From JBCBTJ01 sp039818665 (GTDB taxonomy: Bacteria > Pseudomonadota > Alphaproteobacteria > Caulobacterales > Hyphomonadaceae), in contig JBCBTJ010000007.1 in NCBI GenBank assembly GCA_039818665.1, forward strand, positions 1-64,000: DNA of 64,000 nt, in the 5' to 3' direction. Position 1 is the stretch's first letter. Each line of letters opens with the position of its first letter. The notes below the pieces were generated by a model, which made no database searches, was not told the origin of the DNA, and saw only the letters and a list, made by a program, of their open reading frames with translations. This document shows, in pieces, positions 1 to 8,391 of the stretch. The position numbers were made by a program, and so were the translations under genes.

Positions 1-608
1 GCCAAGTGGTGGACGCGGCGATCTATGAGAGCGTGCTCGCCTTCATGGAAAGCTTGATCCCGGAATACGCGCTCGCCGGCCACATCCGCGCGCGGACCGG
101 CGCGATCCTGCCGAAGGTCGCCCCGTCGGGCGTCTATCGCTGCTCGGACGGCGAGGTCGTGATCGGCGCCAATCAGGACAGCGTCTTCCGCCGCCTGGCG
201 GCGATGTGCGAGGCCGATTGGGCCGACGATCCGCGCTATGCGACCCACGACGCGCGCGGCGAACGCCAAGCGGAGCTCGACGACATGATCTCAGCCTGGA
301 CGGGCGCGCGAGCCATGGCGGAGGTGTTGAGCGCGGCGGAGACCCATGGCGTGCCGTCCGGCCCCGTCAACACGGCGAAAGATCTGCTTGAGGACGCGCA
401 AGTCAAAGCGCGGAATGCAATCGTCCGCGTGGCCGACCCGGTGCTCGGCGACGTCCCGATGCAGGCTGTCGCGCCGCATTTGTCCGCAACGCCGGGCCGT
501 ATCCACCGGACCGGACCGGCTTTCGGGGAACATACGCGCGAGGTGTTCGGCGCATTGGGCATGCTAGATGAAGACTTGGACGCGCTGCAGGCGCAAGGTG
601 TGATTTGA
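1..608 (+). CDS. CaiB/BaiF-family CoA transferase, C-terminal fragment
   Basis: The reading frame is open at the left edge, so only about the last 200 residues are seen. The visible part begins with a VVDAAIYESVLAFMESLIPEY-like helix, continues through a segment resembling the YRCSDGEVVIG strand, and ends with HTREVFGALGM. This order is typical of the C-terminal half of class III (CaiB/BaiF) CoA transferases, which move CoA between carboxylic acids such as formyl, succinyl or carnitinyl CoA. The catalytic aspartate lies upstream, outside the window, so the substrate cannot be told. Stop TGA is at 606-608, one base before the hisI start, so the two may be co-transcribed. Confidence 0.85.
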   Translation, partial: QVVDAAIYESVLAFMESLIPEYALAGHIRARTGAILPKVAPSGVYRCSDGEVVIGANQDSVFRRLAAMCEADWADDPRYATHDARGERQAELDDMISAWTGARAMAEVLSAAETHGVPSGPVNTAKDLLEDAQVKARNAIVRVADPVLGDVPMQAVAPHLSATPGRIHRTGPAFGEHTREVFGALGMLDEDLDALQAQGVI

Positions 609-609
609 G

Positions 610-1005
610 ATGAATCCGTTTCCCGAGCCCCTGGAGGGGTCCGACCAAGACGAGACGCTGGAGCTGCGTCCGCGCTTCGATAAGGACGGGCTGATCGTCG
701 CGGTCGCGCAGGATGCGGCGACCGGCGAAGTGCTGATGCTCGCCTGGATGAACGCCGAGGCGCTTCGCGCGACCATCGAAACAGGGCGCGGAACGTATTG
801 GTCGCGTTCGCGCGGCGCGCTTTGGGTGAAGGGCGAAACCTCGGGCCACACGCAGAAAGTGGTCGAGATCCGGGTGGACTGCGATCAGGATGCCGTTCTG
901 TTGAAGGTCGAACAGACGGGCGGCGCCTGTCACACCCATCGAAGGTCCTGCTTCTATCGGCGGGTGGATGGCGACCGCCTTTGGTTGGCCTCAGAATCCG
1001 GCTAG
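610..1005 (+). CDS. hisI: Phosphoribosyl-AMP cyclohydrolase
   Basis: Predicted 131-residue cytoplasmic HisI, which opens the purine ring of phosphoribosyl-AMP in step 3 of histidine synthesis. The family signature is present: LMLAWMN at residues 42-48, the magnesium-binding DCDQD at 90-94, and the zinc cysteines C107 and C114 in CHTHRRSC. Length is usual for a stand-alone HisI without a fused HisE. The ATG lies one base after the preceding CoA-transferase stop. No other de novo his operon gene is adjacent; hisN-type phosphatase is at 24.6 kb. Confidence 0.95.
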   Translation: MNPFPEPLEGSDQDETLELRPRFDKDGLIVAVAQDAATGEVLMLAWMNAEALRATIETGRGTYWSRSRGALWVKGETSGHTQKVVEIRVDCDQDAVLLKVEQTGGACHTHRRSCFYRRVDGDRLWLASESG

Positions 1006-1037
1006 GAACGTCGCAAGGTGGTTGGAAGGGTTGGACA

Positions 1038-1952
1038 ATGCGCACATCGGCGATTTTGGCGGCGGCGCTGCTAGCGGCGTGCTCACAGAGCGACGCGCCC
1101 GCACCCGACGCGGCTGAAGCGCCTGGCGCGGCGCCTGAAGCCGCCGTGGAGGCGCTGCACATGTATGTGCTCGACTGCGGCGTGATCGAGGTCTCCGATC
1201 TCGATATCTTCTCCACCGCGGGCGACTATGCGGGCGTCAGCGACACGTTCACGGACGCCTGTTTTCTGGTCCGGCATCCCCAAGGGGACTTGATGTGGGA
1301 TCTCGGCCTGCCCGGCCTTCTGACGCTGGGCGGCCCGCAAACCACAGAACCCTTCACCATCTCGCTTGAACAAACGCTGACAGAACAGATCGAAGAGATC
1401 GGCCTGGCGCCAAGCGACATCGACTATGTCGCCGTCTCGCACAGCCATTTCGATCACTCCGGACAAGCCGATCAGTTTCCCGATTCGACCTGGCTCGTTT
1501 ATCGCTCTGAATACGAGCTGATGTTCCCGCCGCAATCGGAGGACCCCGAACAAGAGAGCGACGCGACCGTGCCCTTCCTGCCCTTCGCCGCGTTGGCACG
1601 GACCTTCATCGAAGGCGAACATGATGTGTTCGGCGACGGATCGGTGGTGATCGTTCCAGCGCCGGGCCACACGCCGGGCCATGCGGTGTTGCAAGTCACG
1701 CTGCCGCAGACGGGGCCGGTCTTGCTCACTGGCGATTTGTACCACCGCGCCGAAAGCCGTGAGCTGCGCCGGGTGCCGCAGTTCAACTGGGACGTCACCG
1801 ACGCGCCTGAAGGCGTGGAGCCGGGCAGCATCACCCTGGCGTCGATGGACGCCTTTGAAGCGCGCGCGGCCGAGCTTGGCGCGCGCGTGATCATTCAGCA
1901 CGAACCGGCGGACGTGGATCCGCTGCCGAAGCCTCCGGAGGCGATGCGCTAG
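1038..1952 (+). CDS. Metallo-beta-lactamase-fold lipoprotein, lactonase-like
   Basis: Predicted 304 residues. The chosen ATG at 1038 gives a short signal peptide with a lipobox LLAAC at residues 11-15, so the protein is probably an outer- or inner-membrane-anchored lipoprotein. The zinc-binding motif SHSHFDHSG (H135, H137, D139, H140) is complete, and further metal ligands are suggested by PGHTPGH, LLTGDLYH and the terminal QHEP. The layout matches N-acyl-homoserine-lactone lactonase-like members of the metallo-beta-lactamase superfamily, but the substrate is not shown. An open frame continues upstream to 798, within hisI, and is not used. Its stop overlaps the convergent phoD stop by 4 bp (CTAG). 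Confidence 0.85.
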   Translation: MRTSAILAAALLAACSQSDAPAPDAAEAPGAAPEAAVEALHMYVLDCGVIEVSDLDIFSTAGDYAGVSDTFTDACFLVRHPQGDLMWDLGLPGLLTLGGPQTTEPFTISLEQTLTEQIEEIGLAPSDIDYVAVSHSHFDHSGQADQFPDSTWLVYRSEYELMFPPQSEDPEQESDATVPFLPFAALARTFIEGEHDVFGDGSVVIVPAPGHTPGHAVLQVTLPQTGPVLLTGDLYHRAESRELRRVPQFNWDVTDAPEGVEPGSITLASMDAFEARAAELGARVIIQHEPADVDPLPKPPEAMR

Positions 1953-3649
1953 AGTCGCTGGAGCGGCGTCTGGGCGTCGTCTTCGATGCGGGATTCGTAT
2001 TGGACGAGTTCGGTGATTTCGAACTCGCGCTCGGTCACCGTTGAAATGTCGTAGTAAGCGCCGCGCGCCGCATCCTTGGTCAGCGTGACGATTAGGAACC
2101 CGCCGCTGACGGGGTTGTACCAGTCGACATCCTCATTCGCCTCGGCGAATTGTTCGCCGAGGTCGGGCACGTCGAACATGTAGGCTCCGAAGCCTGGAGA
2201 CGTGACCGACGTGCAGGCGAATTCGACGCCCACCACGTCGTCGCCGGAATGCAACGTATTCGCCCAAGCCGTATGGGTGTCGCCGGTCAGCGTCACCAGG
2301 CGCGCGCCAGCCTCCATTGAAGCCTCGTAGAGGCGGTCGCGTGCGGCGGGAAAGCCGTCCCAAGCGTCGAGGTTCCAAGCCAGCCCGAGTTGGGAGAACG
2401 GGATCAATTGCTGAATATAGCCGATCGTCTGAGCGGCCTTTTGCTCCTCCGTCAGCGTGCGCGTGAAGTTGGGCGCGCGGACCTTGGCCATGATCACTTG
2501 ATTGGCGAGGACTTGCCAGCTTTTGCCGCCCTCAACCGACGCTTCAAGGCCGCGGGCCAGCCAGTCCTCCTGCACGTCGCCTAGCATCGTCCGGCTCGGA
2601 TCGTTGACGCGCTGCATGGCGGCGAGCGCGGCGCCCGGCACTTCGGCCGGCTCCTTGCCGCCGAGCTCGGCGAACCAGCTGATCTCGTCAGAACGGCCGG
2701 TCAGCCGGCTTTCGAGGCAGAAGATCGTGGCGACCTCGCCGAAATCGAATTTGCGATAGATCGCCTCGCGGGCGCGCCCGCGCTGCGGATCGCGCACGGG
2801 CATCCATTCGAGATAAGCCTGGACTGCGACCTGTTTCCGGTCCGACCAGTCGCCCTCATTGTTCTCGACATTGTGGTTCTCAGCGCCCGACCGATACGAG
2901 TTGTTGGTGCTCTCATGGTCGTCCCAGGTGCAGATCCAGGGCGCGGAGGCGTGCGCGGCTTGGAGATCGGGATCTGACTTGTATTGCGCGTGGCGCGTCC
3001 GGTAGTCGTCCAGCGTGACGATCTCGGTGATCGGGTCGTGCCGGCGGCCGAGCGCTTCGCCCGCCTCCCCGCCATAACCATCGATCCCGTACTCATACAG
3101 ATAGTCGCCGAGGTGGACTACGGCGTCGAGATCGGGCGTTTCGGACAGCGCTTTGTAGGCGTTGAAATAGCCGAAGGGGTAGTTCGAGCAGGAGACGACG
3201 GCGAGCTTCACCGGCGCGTCGCCGGCCAAAGCGGCCGTTTTCGTCCGACCGGTCGGGGAAGCGACGTCGCCGGCCGCGGTCTTGGCGAGGAAGCGGTAGT
3301 AATAGTCGCGGCCGGCCTCCAGGCCCAACGCATCGACTTTGATCGTGAAGTCGCGCGCGGCGGTCGTCTCAGCCGCGCCGGAGGCGGCCAGTTCGGTGAG
3401 GCTCTCGTCCGTATACACCGCCCAGGCGACGGGGATCGCGCCCTCGCCGGAGCGTGGGGTGACGCGCGTCCAGAGGATAACCCGGTCATGCAGCGGGTCT
3501 CCAGACGCGACGCCATGGTCGAAACCGACCTCGCCCGCATAGGGCGGCGTCGCGATCTCCGGGGCGGCGGCGTCCTCGGCGCCGCAGGCCGCAAGGCCGG
3601 CGAGCCCCCCCGCCAGTCCGAAAGCGCCTCTGCGTGTTATTTGGCTCAT
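1949..3649 (-). CDS. phoD: PhoD-family alkaline phosphatase/phosphodiesterase, Tat-exported
   Basis: Predicted 566 residues. The N-terminus has a twin-arginine pattern (TRRGAFGL) followed by a hydrophobic stretch ending in LAACG, so it is folded before export and possibly lipidated. A PhoD N-terminal beta domain (about 40-140) is followed by the calcineurin-like metallophosphatase core: HLGDYLYEYG, TWDDHESTNN and LTGDTHTAWAN carry the metal-binding Asp, Asn and His residues. The family cleaves phosphomonoesters and diesters in the periplasm, usually for phosphate scavenging. No obvious Pho box was recognised. Convergent 4-bp overlap with the upstream lactonase-like gene. Confidence 0.93.
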   Translation of the reverse strand: MSQITRRGAFGLAGGLAGLAACGAEDAAAPEIATPPYAGEVGFDHGVASGDPLHDRVILWTRVTPRSGEGAIPVAWAVYTDESLTELAASGAAETTAARDFTIKVDALGLEAGRDYYYRFLAKTAAGDVASPTGRTKTAALAGDAPVKLAVVSCSNYPFGYFNAYKALSETPDLDAVVHLGDYLYEYGIDGYGGEAGEALGRRHDPITEIVTLDDYRTRHAQYKSDPDLQAAHASAPWICTWDDHESTNNSYRSGAENHNVENNEGDWSDRKQVAVQAYLEWMPVRDPQRGRAREAIYRKFDFGEVATIFCLESRLTGRSDEISWFAELGGKEPAEVPGAALAAMQRVNDPSRTMLGDVQEDWLARGLEASVEGGKSWQVLANQVIMAKVRAPNFTRTLTEEQKAAQTIGYIQQLIPFSQLGLAWNLDAWDGFPAARDRLYEASMEAGARLVTLTGDTHTAWANTLHSGDDVVGVEFACTSVTSPGFGAYMFDVPDLGEQFAEANEDVDWYNPVSGGFLIVTLTKDAARGAYYDISTVTEREFEITELVQYESRIEDDAQTPLQRL

Positions 3650-3767
3650 CAGCGATCTCCCTCTCCCGCGCGGCGGTTCTAGCGCATTTCCCGCGCGGGG
3701 CGAGCCGTCTTCGCCTGGCGTCGCGAAAATTTCTCAAACGCCTCGATCCTCTGATAGGACCGCGGCC

Positions 3768-4784
3768 ATGGAGACGCTCACCGCTGAAGCCACGGAGGAG
3801 GACGCCGGCGCGCGCTTGGACAAATGGCTGTCTGAGCAATTCGAGGCGCTGTCCCGTTCGCGCGCCAAGGCGTTGATCGAGGCCGGCGCCCTCGACGTCG
3901 ACGGCGCGGCCGAAACCGATCCTCGCGCGAAGATCGTCGCCGGCGCGGCCTACGCTTTGACACTGCCCGACCCCGAGCCCGCCGCGCCGGAGCCGGAAGA
4001 CCTGCCGCTCGACATCCTGTTTGAGGATCAGGATCTGATCGTGCTCAACAAGTCGGCCGGCATGGCGGTTCACCCCGCGCCCGGCGTTTGGTCGGGCACG
4101 CTGGTCAACGCGCTGCTGCACCATTGCCATGGGAGCCTCTCTGGCATTGGCGGCGTCGCGCGCCCCGGCATCGTCCACCGGCTCGACAAGGACACGTCCG
4201 GCGTGATGCTCGCCGCGAAGTCTGAAGCGGCGCATGTGAAGCTGGTCGAGACCTTCCAAGCCCATGACATCGACCGCGCCTATTTCGCCGTCACGCGCGG
4301 CGCGCCGCGGCCGCTGGCTGGACGTGTCGAAACGAGGATCGCCCGCTCGACCGCGGATCGCAAGAAAATGGCGGTGCCGCGCGATCCGGCGAGTGAAGCG
4401 GGCCGGGTCGCGGTCACGCATTACAAAGCGCTTGAGACCTATGGCGCGCTGGACAAAGGTTCCGGTCTGCCCGCCGCCGCGTTGGTCGAGTGCCGCTTGG
4501 AGACGGGACGAACCCATCAGATCCGCGTTCACATGGCCCATATCGGCGCGCCGCTGATCGGGGATCCACTCTATGGCAAGCAGCGCGGGGTGAAGTCTTT
4601 CGGCTCCGGCCCCGCCTTCGACCGCGCGGTTCAAACCGCGCGCGCTTTCAAGCGCCAAGCCTTGCACGCGGCTGTTTTGGGATTCGCGCACCCGATCACT
4701 GGCGAGGCGCTACAATTCGAAGCCCCGCCGCCGGCCGATTTTCAGGCCCTTCGAGACGCCCTCCGGGCGATGCCCGGCCCTTAA
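3768..4784 (+). CDS. rluD: RluA-family 23S rRNA pseudouridine synthase (RluD type)
   Basis: Predicted 338 residues. An N-terminal S4-like RNA-binding domain (about residues 12-70, RLDKWLSEQF) precedes the catalytic domain. The signature HRLDKDTSG is present with catalytic D140. RluD modifies U1911/1915/1917 in helix 69 of 23S rRNA; assignment to RluD rather than RluC rests on overall architecture and the LNKSAGMAVHP segment and is likely but not certain. It is divergent from phoD, with about 118 bp between starts. In many alphaproteobacteria rluD directly precedes rpoH, as here. Confidence 0.9.
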   Translation: METLTAEATEEDAGARLDKWLSEQFEALSRSRAKALIEAGALDVDGAAETDPRAKIVAGAAYALTLPDPEPAAPEPEDLPLDILFEDQDLIVLNKSAGMAVHPAPGVWSGTLVNALLHHCHGSLSGIGGVARPGIVHRLDKDTSGVMLAAKSEAAHVKLVETFQAHDIDRAYFAVTRGAPRPLAGRVETRIARSTADRKKMAVPRDPASEAGRVAVTHYKALETYGALDKGSGLPAAALVECRLETGRTHQIRVHMAHIGAPLIGDPLYGKQRGVKSFGSGPAFDRAVQTARAFKRQALHAAVLGFAHPITGEALQFEAPPPADFQALRDALRAMPGP

Positions 4785-4941
4785 ACCGGCGCCGCCCCGC
4801 CCTAGATATGCCGGCGCGTCATAGTAATTATGCGCAGGAACCTGACAGACGCCGCCGATTCACGGGGCTAAAGTCAACGCCAGATCCGAATGGACCATCG
4901 CTTCGTATAGAAGGACGGACCTTGAGGAACGGGAGGATGAA

Positions 4942-5835
4942 ATGGCGACCACGACGCTACCAGCTGTCGCGCTGAGCCCGGAGCAGGGCTTGTCGCGCTA
5001 TCTGTCTGAAATTCGGAAGTTTCCGATGCTCGAAAAAGGCGAGGAGTTCATGCTCGCCCGCCGCTGGGCCGAGCACGAAGACACCGCAGCCGCCGAAAAG
5101 ATGGTGACCTCGCACCTCCGGCTCGTGGCGAAGATCGCCATGGGCTATCGCGGCTATGGCCTGCCCATGGCGGAGGTGATCTCCGAGGGCAATGTCGGCC
5201 TGATGCAGGCCGTGAAAAAGTTTGATCCCGACAAGGGTTTCCGGCTCGCCACCTACGCCATGTGGTGGATCCGCGCCTCGATCCAGGAATACATCCTGCG
5301 CAGCTGGAGCCTTGTGAAGCTCGGCACCACGGCGGCGCAGAAGAAGCTCTTCTTCAACCTCCGCCGCATCAAGGGCGAGATCCAAGCGCTCGACGAGGGC
5401 GACCTGAAGCCGGAACAGGTCAAAGAGATCGCCGACCGCCTCGGCGTGACCGAGAAAGAGGTTATCTCCATGAACGGCCGCATGAGCGGCTCGGACGCCT
5501 CGCTGAACACGCCCATGGGCGCGGAAGGCGATATGGAGTGGCAGGACTGGCTCGCCGACGAAGATCCGACGCCGGCGAACGAGTTCGCCGACCGCCAAGA
5601 GTTCGACGCGCGCATGCAGCTGCTTGAAGCGGCGATGGAAGATCTCAATGAGCGCGAGCGCCACATCCTGACCGAGCGCCGCCTCACCGACGATCCGAAA
5701 ACGCTGGAGGAGCTCTCAGAAGTCTACAATGTCTCTCGCGAGCGGATCCGCCAGATCGAAGTGAGGGCCTTTGAGAAGCTGCAAAAAGCCATGAAGCGCA
5801 TGGCGAAAGAGCAGGGCCTGCCGGTCGGCGCTTAG
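4942..5835 (+). CDS. rpoH: RNA polymerase heat-shock sigma factor RpoH (sigma-32)
   Basis: Predicted 297 residues. Region 2 includes LRLVAKIAMGYRGYGLPM and TYAMWWIRASIQEYILR. The RpoH box QKKLFFNLR follows region 2, and region 4 ends with RERIRQIEVRAFEKLQ, the helix-turn-helix that reads the -35 element. RpoH directs core polymerase to heat-shock promoters and is normally controlled by DnaK and proteolysis. The ATG has a GGGAGG ribosome-binding site. The 157-bp upstream gap carries no promoter that I could call with confidence. Convergent 4-bp overlap (TTAG) with the GNAT gene. Confidence 0.97.
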   Translation: MATTTLPAVALSPEQGLSRYLSEIRKFPMLEKGEEFMLARRWAEHEDTAAAEKMVTSHLRLVAKIAMGYRGYGLPMAEVISEGNVGLMQAVKKFDPDKGFRLATYAMWWIRASIQEYILRSWSLVKLGTTAAQKKLFFNLRRIKGEIQALDEGDLKPEQVKEIADRLGVTEKEVISMNGRMSGSDASLNTPMGAEGDMEWQDWLADEDPTPANEFADRQEFDARMQLLEAAMEDLNERERHILTERRLTDDPKTLEELSEVYNVSRERIRQIEVRAFEKLQKAMKRMAKEQGLPVGA

Positions 5836-6317
5836 AGCGCGCGCTCCAGGAATGCGACTTCGTAGCGGCCGGGATCATGCGCGGCGTCTCCGACGCGCTG
5901 GAAGCCAAGGCGGTGGTGGAACCGCATCGAACCTGGATTTGGCGGCGTGGTGTTGACCTCGCAGCAGATGACGCGGCGCCGCCCGGCCCAGCGCTTCAAG
6001 GCGTGGGCGTAGAGTCGCGCGCCCAGGCCGGCGCCGCGGACGGACGGGGCGAGGGCGATGCGGTCGACATAGATGAAATCCGCGCCGCGCGCCTCGAACC
6101 AAGCGAAGTTCGGGCTGGGATAGCCCGCCGCGCCTGTCTCGATCAGCGAGAGGAAGCCCGCCGGCGCGCCGTCTGGCGTCTCAGCCACCCAGCACTCGCC
6201 GGCGTCGAAACACGCCGCGAGACTGTGTTCAGTTTCTTCGGACACGCCTGGCGTTGATGCACCATTGATCGCATGGAGCGCGTGAAGGTCTGCGGCGGCG
6301 TAGGGTCGGATGCGCAT
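5832..6317 (-). CDS. GNAT-family N-acetyltransferase
   Basis: Predicted 161 residues with the GNAT fold order. The acetyl-CoA-binding pyrophosphate loop is RGAGLGARLYAHAL (Q/RxxGxG/A-like), followed by a strand with VICCEVN and PNPGSMRFHHRLGF, a C-terminal motif seen in many small acetyltransferases of this family. Substrate unknown; it may act on a protein N-terminus, amino acid or antibiotic. It is encoded opposite to rpoH and shares the last 4 bp with it. The gene starts about 98 bp from the coq4 start on the other strand. Confidence 0.85.
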   Translation of the reverse strand: MRIRPYAAADLHALHAINGASTPGVSEETEHSLAACFDAGECWVAETPDGAPAGFLSLIETGAAGYPSPNFAWFEARGADFIYVDRIALAPSVRGAGLGARLYAHALKRWAGRRRVICCEVNTTPPNPGSMRFHHRLGFQRVGDAAHDPGRYEVAFLERAL

Positions 6318-6415
6318 GACGCGTGACTAGCCGAGCCGCCCGCCGCCGGGCCAGCCCCTTCGCGGCTGTCGCTGGACGCGGTATGTTCGCTGAAAAGATC
6401 GAAGGGAGGCGGGCC

Positions 6416-7144
6416 ATGAGCGTGGCCGAAGAGATCACCGACACAAGCATCGACCGGGACTTCGCAGAACATTTGCTAAAATGCTTCGACGATCCTCAGG
6501 AATACGGCGTCCACCTATTGTTTAATCGATGGTGGCGGCATGCGCCGGACGCGACGATCGCCAGATATGTGTCTGAACTGGAGGCGATGCCGGGCTTCGC
6601 CGATTTCGTCGCAGCGCGCCATCTCGCCGATCCGGTCGACCTTGACGCATTGAAAGCTTGCCCCGAGGGCTCCCTCGGCCGCGGCTACGCCGACTTTCTG
6701 ATCGACAATCAGCTCGAGAAAAATCTGGCGGTGAACTACCAGGCCTACCACGACATGCTGGCGGGCGACGGCAAACTCGACCGGATGCCGGGCGATCTGC
6801 GCTACGCCATCATCCGCGGCTTCCAAATTCACGACATCCAGCATGTGCTGACCGGCTATGAGCCGACATCGCTTGGCGAGATCGGGCTGCAGGCCTTCTG
6901 CCTCGGCCAAATCCGGTTCCCCTATTTCGGCATGTGGATCTCCAATGTCACCACCCGGATGACCTACCTCCACCCCGAAATGATCACGCCGATCATGGAC
7001 TGGGTGAGCGAGGGTTGGCGCTATGGTCGGACCGCCGCGAACCTTCAATTCGAGCGCTGGGAAGACCGGTTCGACGAGCCGCTCAGCGATCTGCGCGCAG
7101 AGTTCGGGATCAGACCAGAGGGCGGCGGGCCCGTGGCGCACTAA
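6416..7144 (+). CDS. coq4: Coq4-family ubiquinone biosynthesis protein
   Basis: Predicted 242 residues. The start at 6416 is chosen for its GGGAGG site; the frame extends upstream to 6323 without one. The hallmark is HDIQHV at residues 139-144, matching the HDxxH metal-binding motif of Coq4, followed by GYEPTSLGEIGLQAFCLGQ. In eukaryotes Coq4 organises the ubiquinone synthome and carries out oxidative decarboxylation of ring C1. Bacterial homologues are common in alphaproteobacteria. The next gene starts 11 bp downstream, so the two are probably an operon. Confidence 0.85.
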   Translation: MSVAEEITDTSIDRDFAEHLLKCFDDPQEYGVHLLFNRWWRHAPDATIARYVSELEAMPGFADFVAARHLADPVDLDALKACPEGSLGRGYADFLIDNQLEKNLAVNYQAYHDMLAGDGKLDRMPGDLRYAIIRGFQIHDIQHVLTGYEPTSLGEIGLQAFCLGQIRFPYFGMWISNVTTRMTYLHPEMITPIMDWVSEGWRYGRTAANLQFERWEDRFDEPLSDLRAEFGIRPEGGGPVAH

Positions 7145-7155
7145 AAGGGGGACTT

Positions 7156-7929
7156 ATGCCGCTCGATTTCATTTCCGTTGACGAGGCGGCGGCGCGCGAC
7201 GGGCTGCGAATGGCGGTTGTGGCCGGCACGCCAAGCCCCTGGGGCGAAGGCGCGAAGGGGATTTTCCGCATCAAGGGGCTCGATTGGGCGGCGGTGAAGC
7301 TCGTCTACGACGATCCGGCGTTCGACACATGGGCGGGCCAGCAAAGCGCGCCTGTGCTGGTCTACAATGACGAAAAGCCCCGCTCGGGCTGGGCGGAGAT
7401 CTTGCTGCTCGCCGAGCGGCTGGCGCCGGAGCCCGCGCTGATCCCCGCCGATCCAGGCGAACGCGCCTTGATGTTCGGCCTCGCCCACGAGCTGTATGGC
7501 GAAGGCGGGCTCGGCTGGGTCCGCCGGCTGCAGCTCGTGCACTGGACGCTGACCGGCGCGGATCAGCCCGGCTTCGCACCGCCGCTGGCGGACTATATCG
7601 GTGGAAAATACGGCTACACGCCCGAGGCGGGCGCGGCGGCGGATACGCGCGTCCATGCCCTGTTGGGCCTGTTCGCAGACCGGCTGAAGGCCCAAGCGGC
7701 CGCGGGCGGCGAATATCTGATCGGCGAAGCGGTCACCGCCGTCGACGTCTACGCCGCGACCACCATGGCGCTGTTCCAGCCTCTGCCCGAAGCGCAATGC
7801 CCGATGAAGCCTGCGACGCGTGCGGCGTTCGAAGCGCTCGACGCGGCGACCCGCGCGGCGCTCGATCCGGTTCTGCTGGCGCATCGGGACATGATGTACG
7901 ATCGCCACCTTGGGCCTGTGGAGCTCTAA
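7156..7929 (+). CDS. Glutathione S-transferase-like protein
   Basis: Predicted 257 residues. A thioredoxin-like N-terminal part has strand GIFRIKGLDWAAVKLVYDD and the cis-proline-type segment QQSAPVLVYNDEKPRSGWAEIL. A helical C-terminal domain contains YLIGEAVTAVDVYAAT, equivalent to the GST N-capping box region. The whole order fits a GST-fold protein, but no catalytic Ser/Cys is obvious near the N-terminus, so enzymatic activity is uncertain. Co-directional with coq4 and probably translated from the same mRNA; a strong hairpin lies 36 bp beyond its stop. Confidence 0.75.
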   Translation: MPLDFISVDEAAARDGLRMAVVAGTPSPWGEGAKGIFRIKGLDWAAVKLVYDDPAFDTWAGQQSAPVLVYNDEKPRSGWAEILLLAERLAPEPALIPADPGERALMFGLAHELYGEGGLGWVRRLQLVHWTLTGADQPGFAPPLADYIGGKYGYTPEAGAAADTRVHALLGLFADRLKAQAAAGGEYLIGEAVTAVDVYAATTMALFQPLPEAQCPMKPATRAAFEALDAATRAALDPVLLAHRDMMYDRHLGPVEL

Positions 7930-7964
7930 ACCCCGCGCCTGACGGATTCGGCCGCCCAACGAAA

Positions 7965-7992
7965 ACCGCGCTTTCCTTTCAGAAAGCGCGGT
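7965..7992 (+). terminator. Strong 11-bp stem hairpin after the GST-like gene
   Basis: Perfect 11-bp stem (7965-7975 with 7982-7992) and 6-nt loop CTTTCA. It sits 36 bp after the stop of the coq4-GST pair, so it probably ends that transcript. The downstream side has no T tract, while an AAAA run flanks the left side, so a classic U tract exists only for a minus-strand transcript. It may act as a 3'-end stabilising hairpin or a bidirectional terminator. Confidence 0.6.
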
Positions 7993-8391
7993 CTAGTCGC
8001 GCGACGGCTCGCTTAGCGGCTGGCTTGGCCCCGCGGATCGACGCCCGCCGGGTCCGTGTGTGTCGCGCCTCATGTTCGTCTGAACCGAACGATCTCCCAA
8101 AAGTTCGACCAAGACGATTTTGGGGAAACATCTTTGCGGCGAACGCCGCGAAAATATCTCTCCTGTCCTCGTTTCAGAATCACAATAAATCTGGAACGCT
8201 CGTCATGATACGAGCGCGCGAATACTGTGAACTCATCCGTTTGGACAATTCTATTCATTCATAATCCTTAGGCTTCGTCAAATCACGAATTTTGTCCTCG
8301 CACTGACGAATGGCGGACAAGCGCGCGCCCCTTGACGAGCGCTGGGTTCGCCAGCGACGTTTAGCCGGGGAGTCGCGGGACGGAGCCGGCT
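7993..8391. other. Non-coding stretch with low-GC patch and small hairpins
   Basis: About 400 bp with no convincing gene. The part from about 8085 to 8290 is clearly less GC-rich than its surroundings. Two structures are visible: a GCGGCG/CGCCGC inverted repeat near 8135-8148, and a 7-bp stem (8197-8203 with 8210-8216) with loop CATGAT. A 62-codon minus-strand frame (8070-8258) crosses it but resembles nothing known. The stretch holds the promoter of the M20 peptidase and could hold a small RNA; neither is proven. Confidence 0.4.

Noticed and set aside
4785..4941. Possible ECF- or heat-shock-type promoter before rpoH (GGAACC near 4837)
   Set aside because: The matching -10 part is missing at the right distance, so it is not listed.
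8070..8258. A 62-codon minus-strand frame in the low-GC patch
   Set aside because: No ribosome-binding site, no known family and no neighbour it fits with. Kept only as part of the non-coding stretch.
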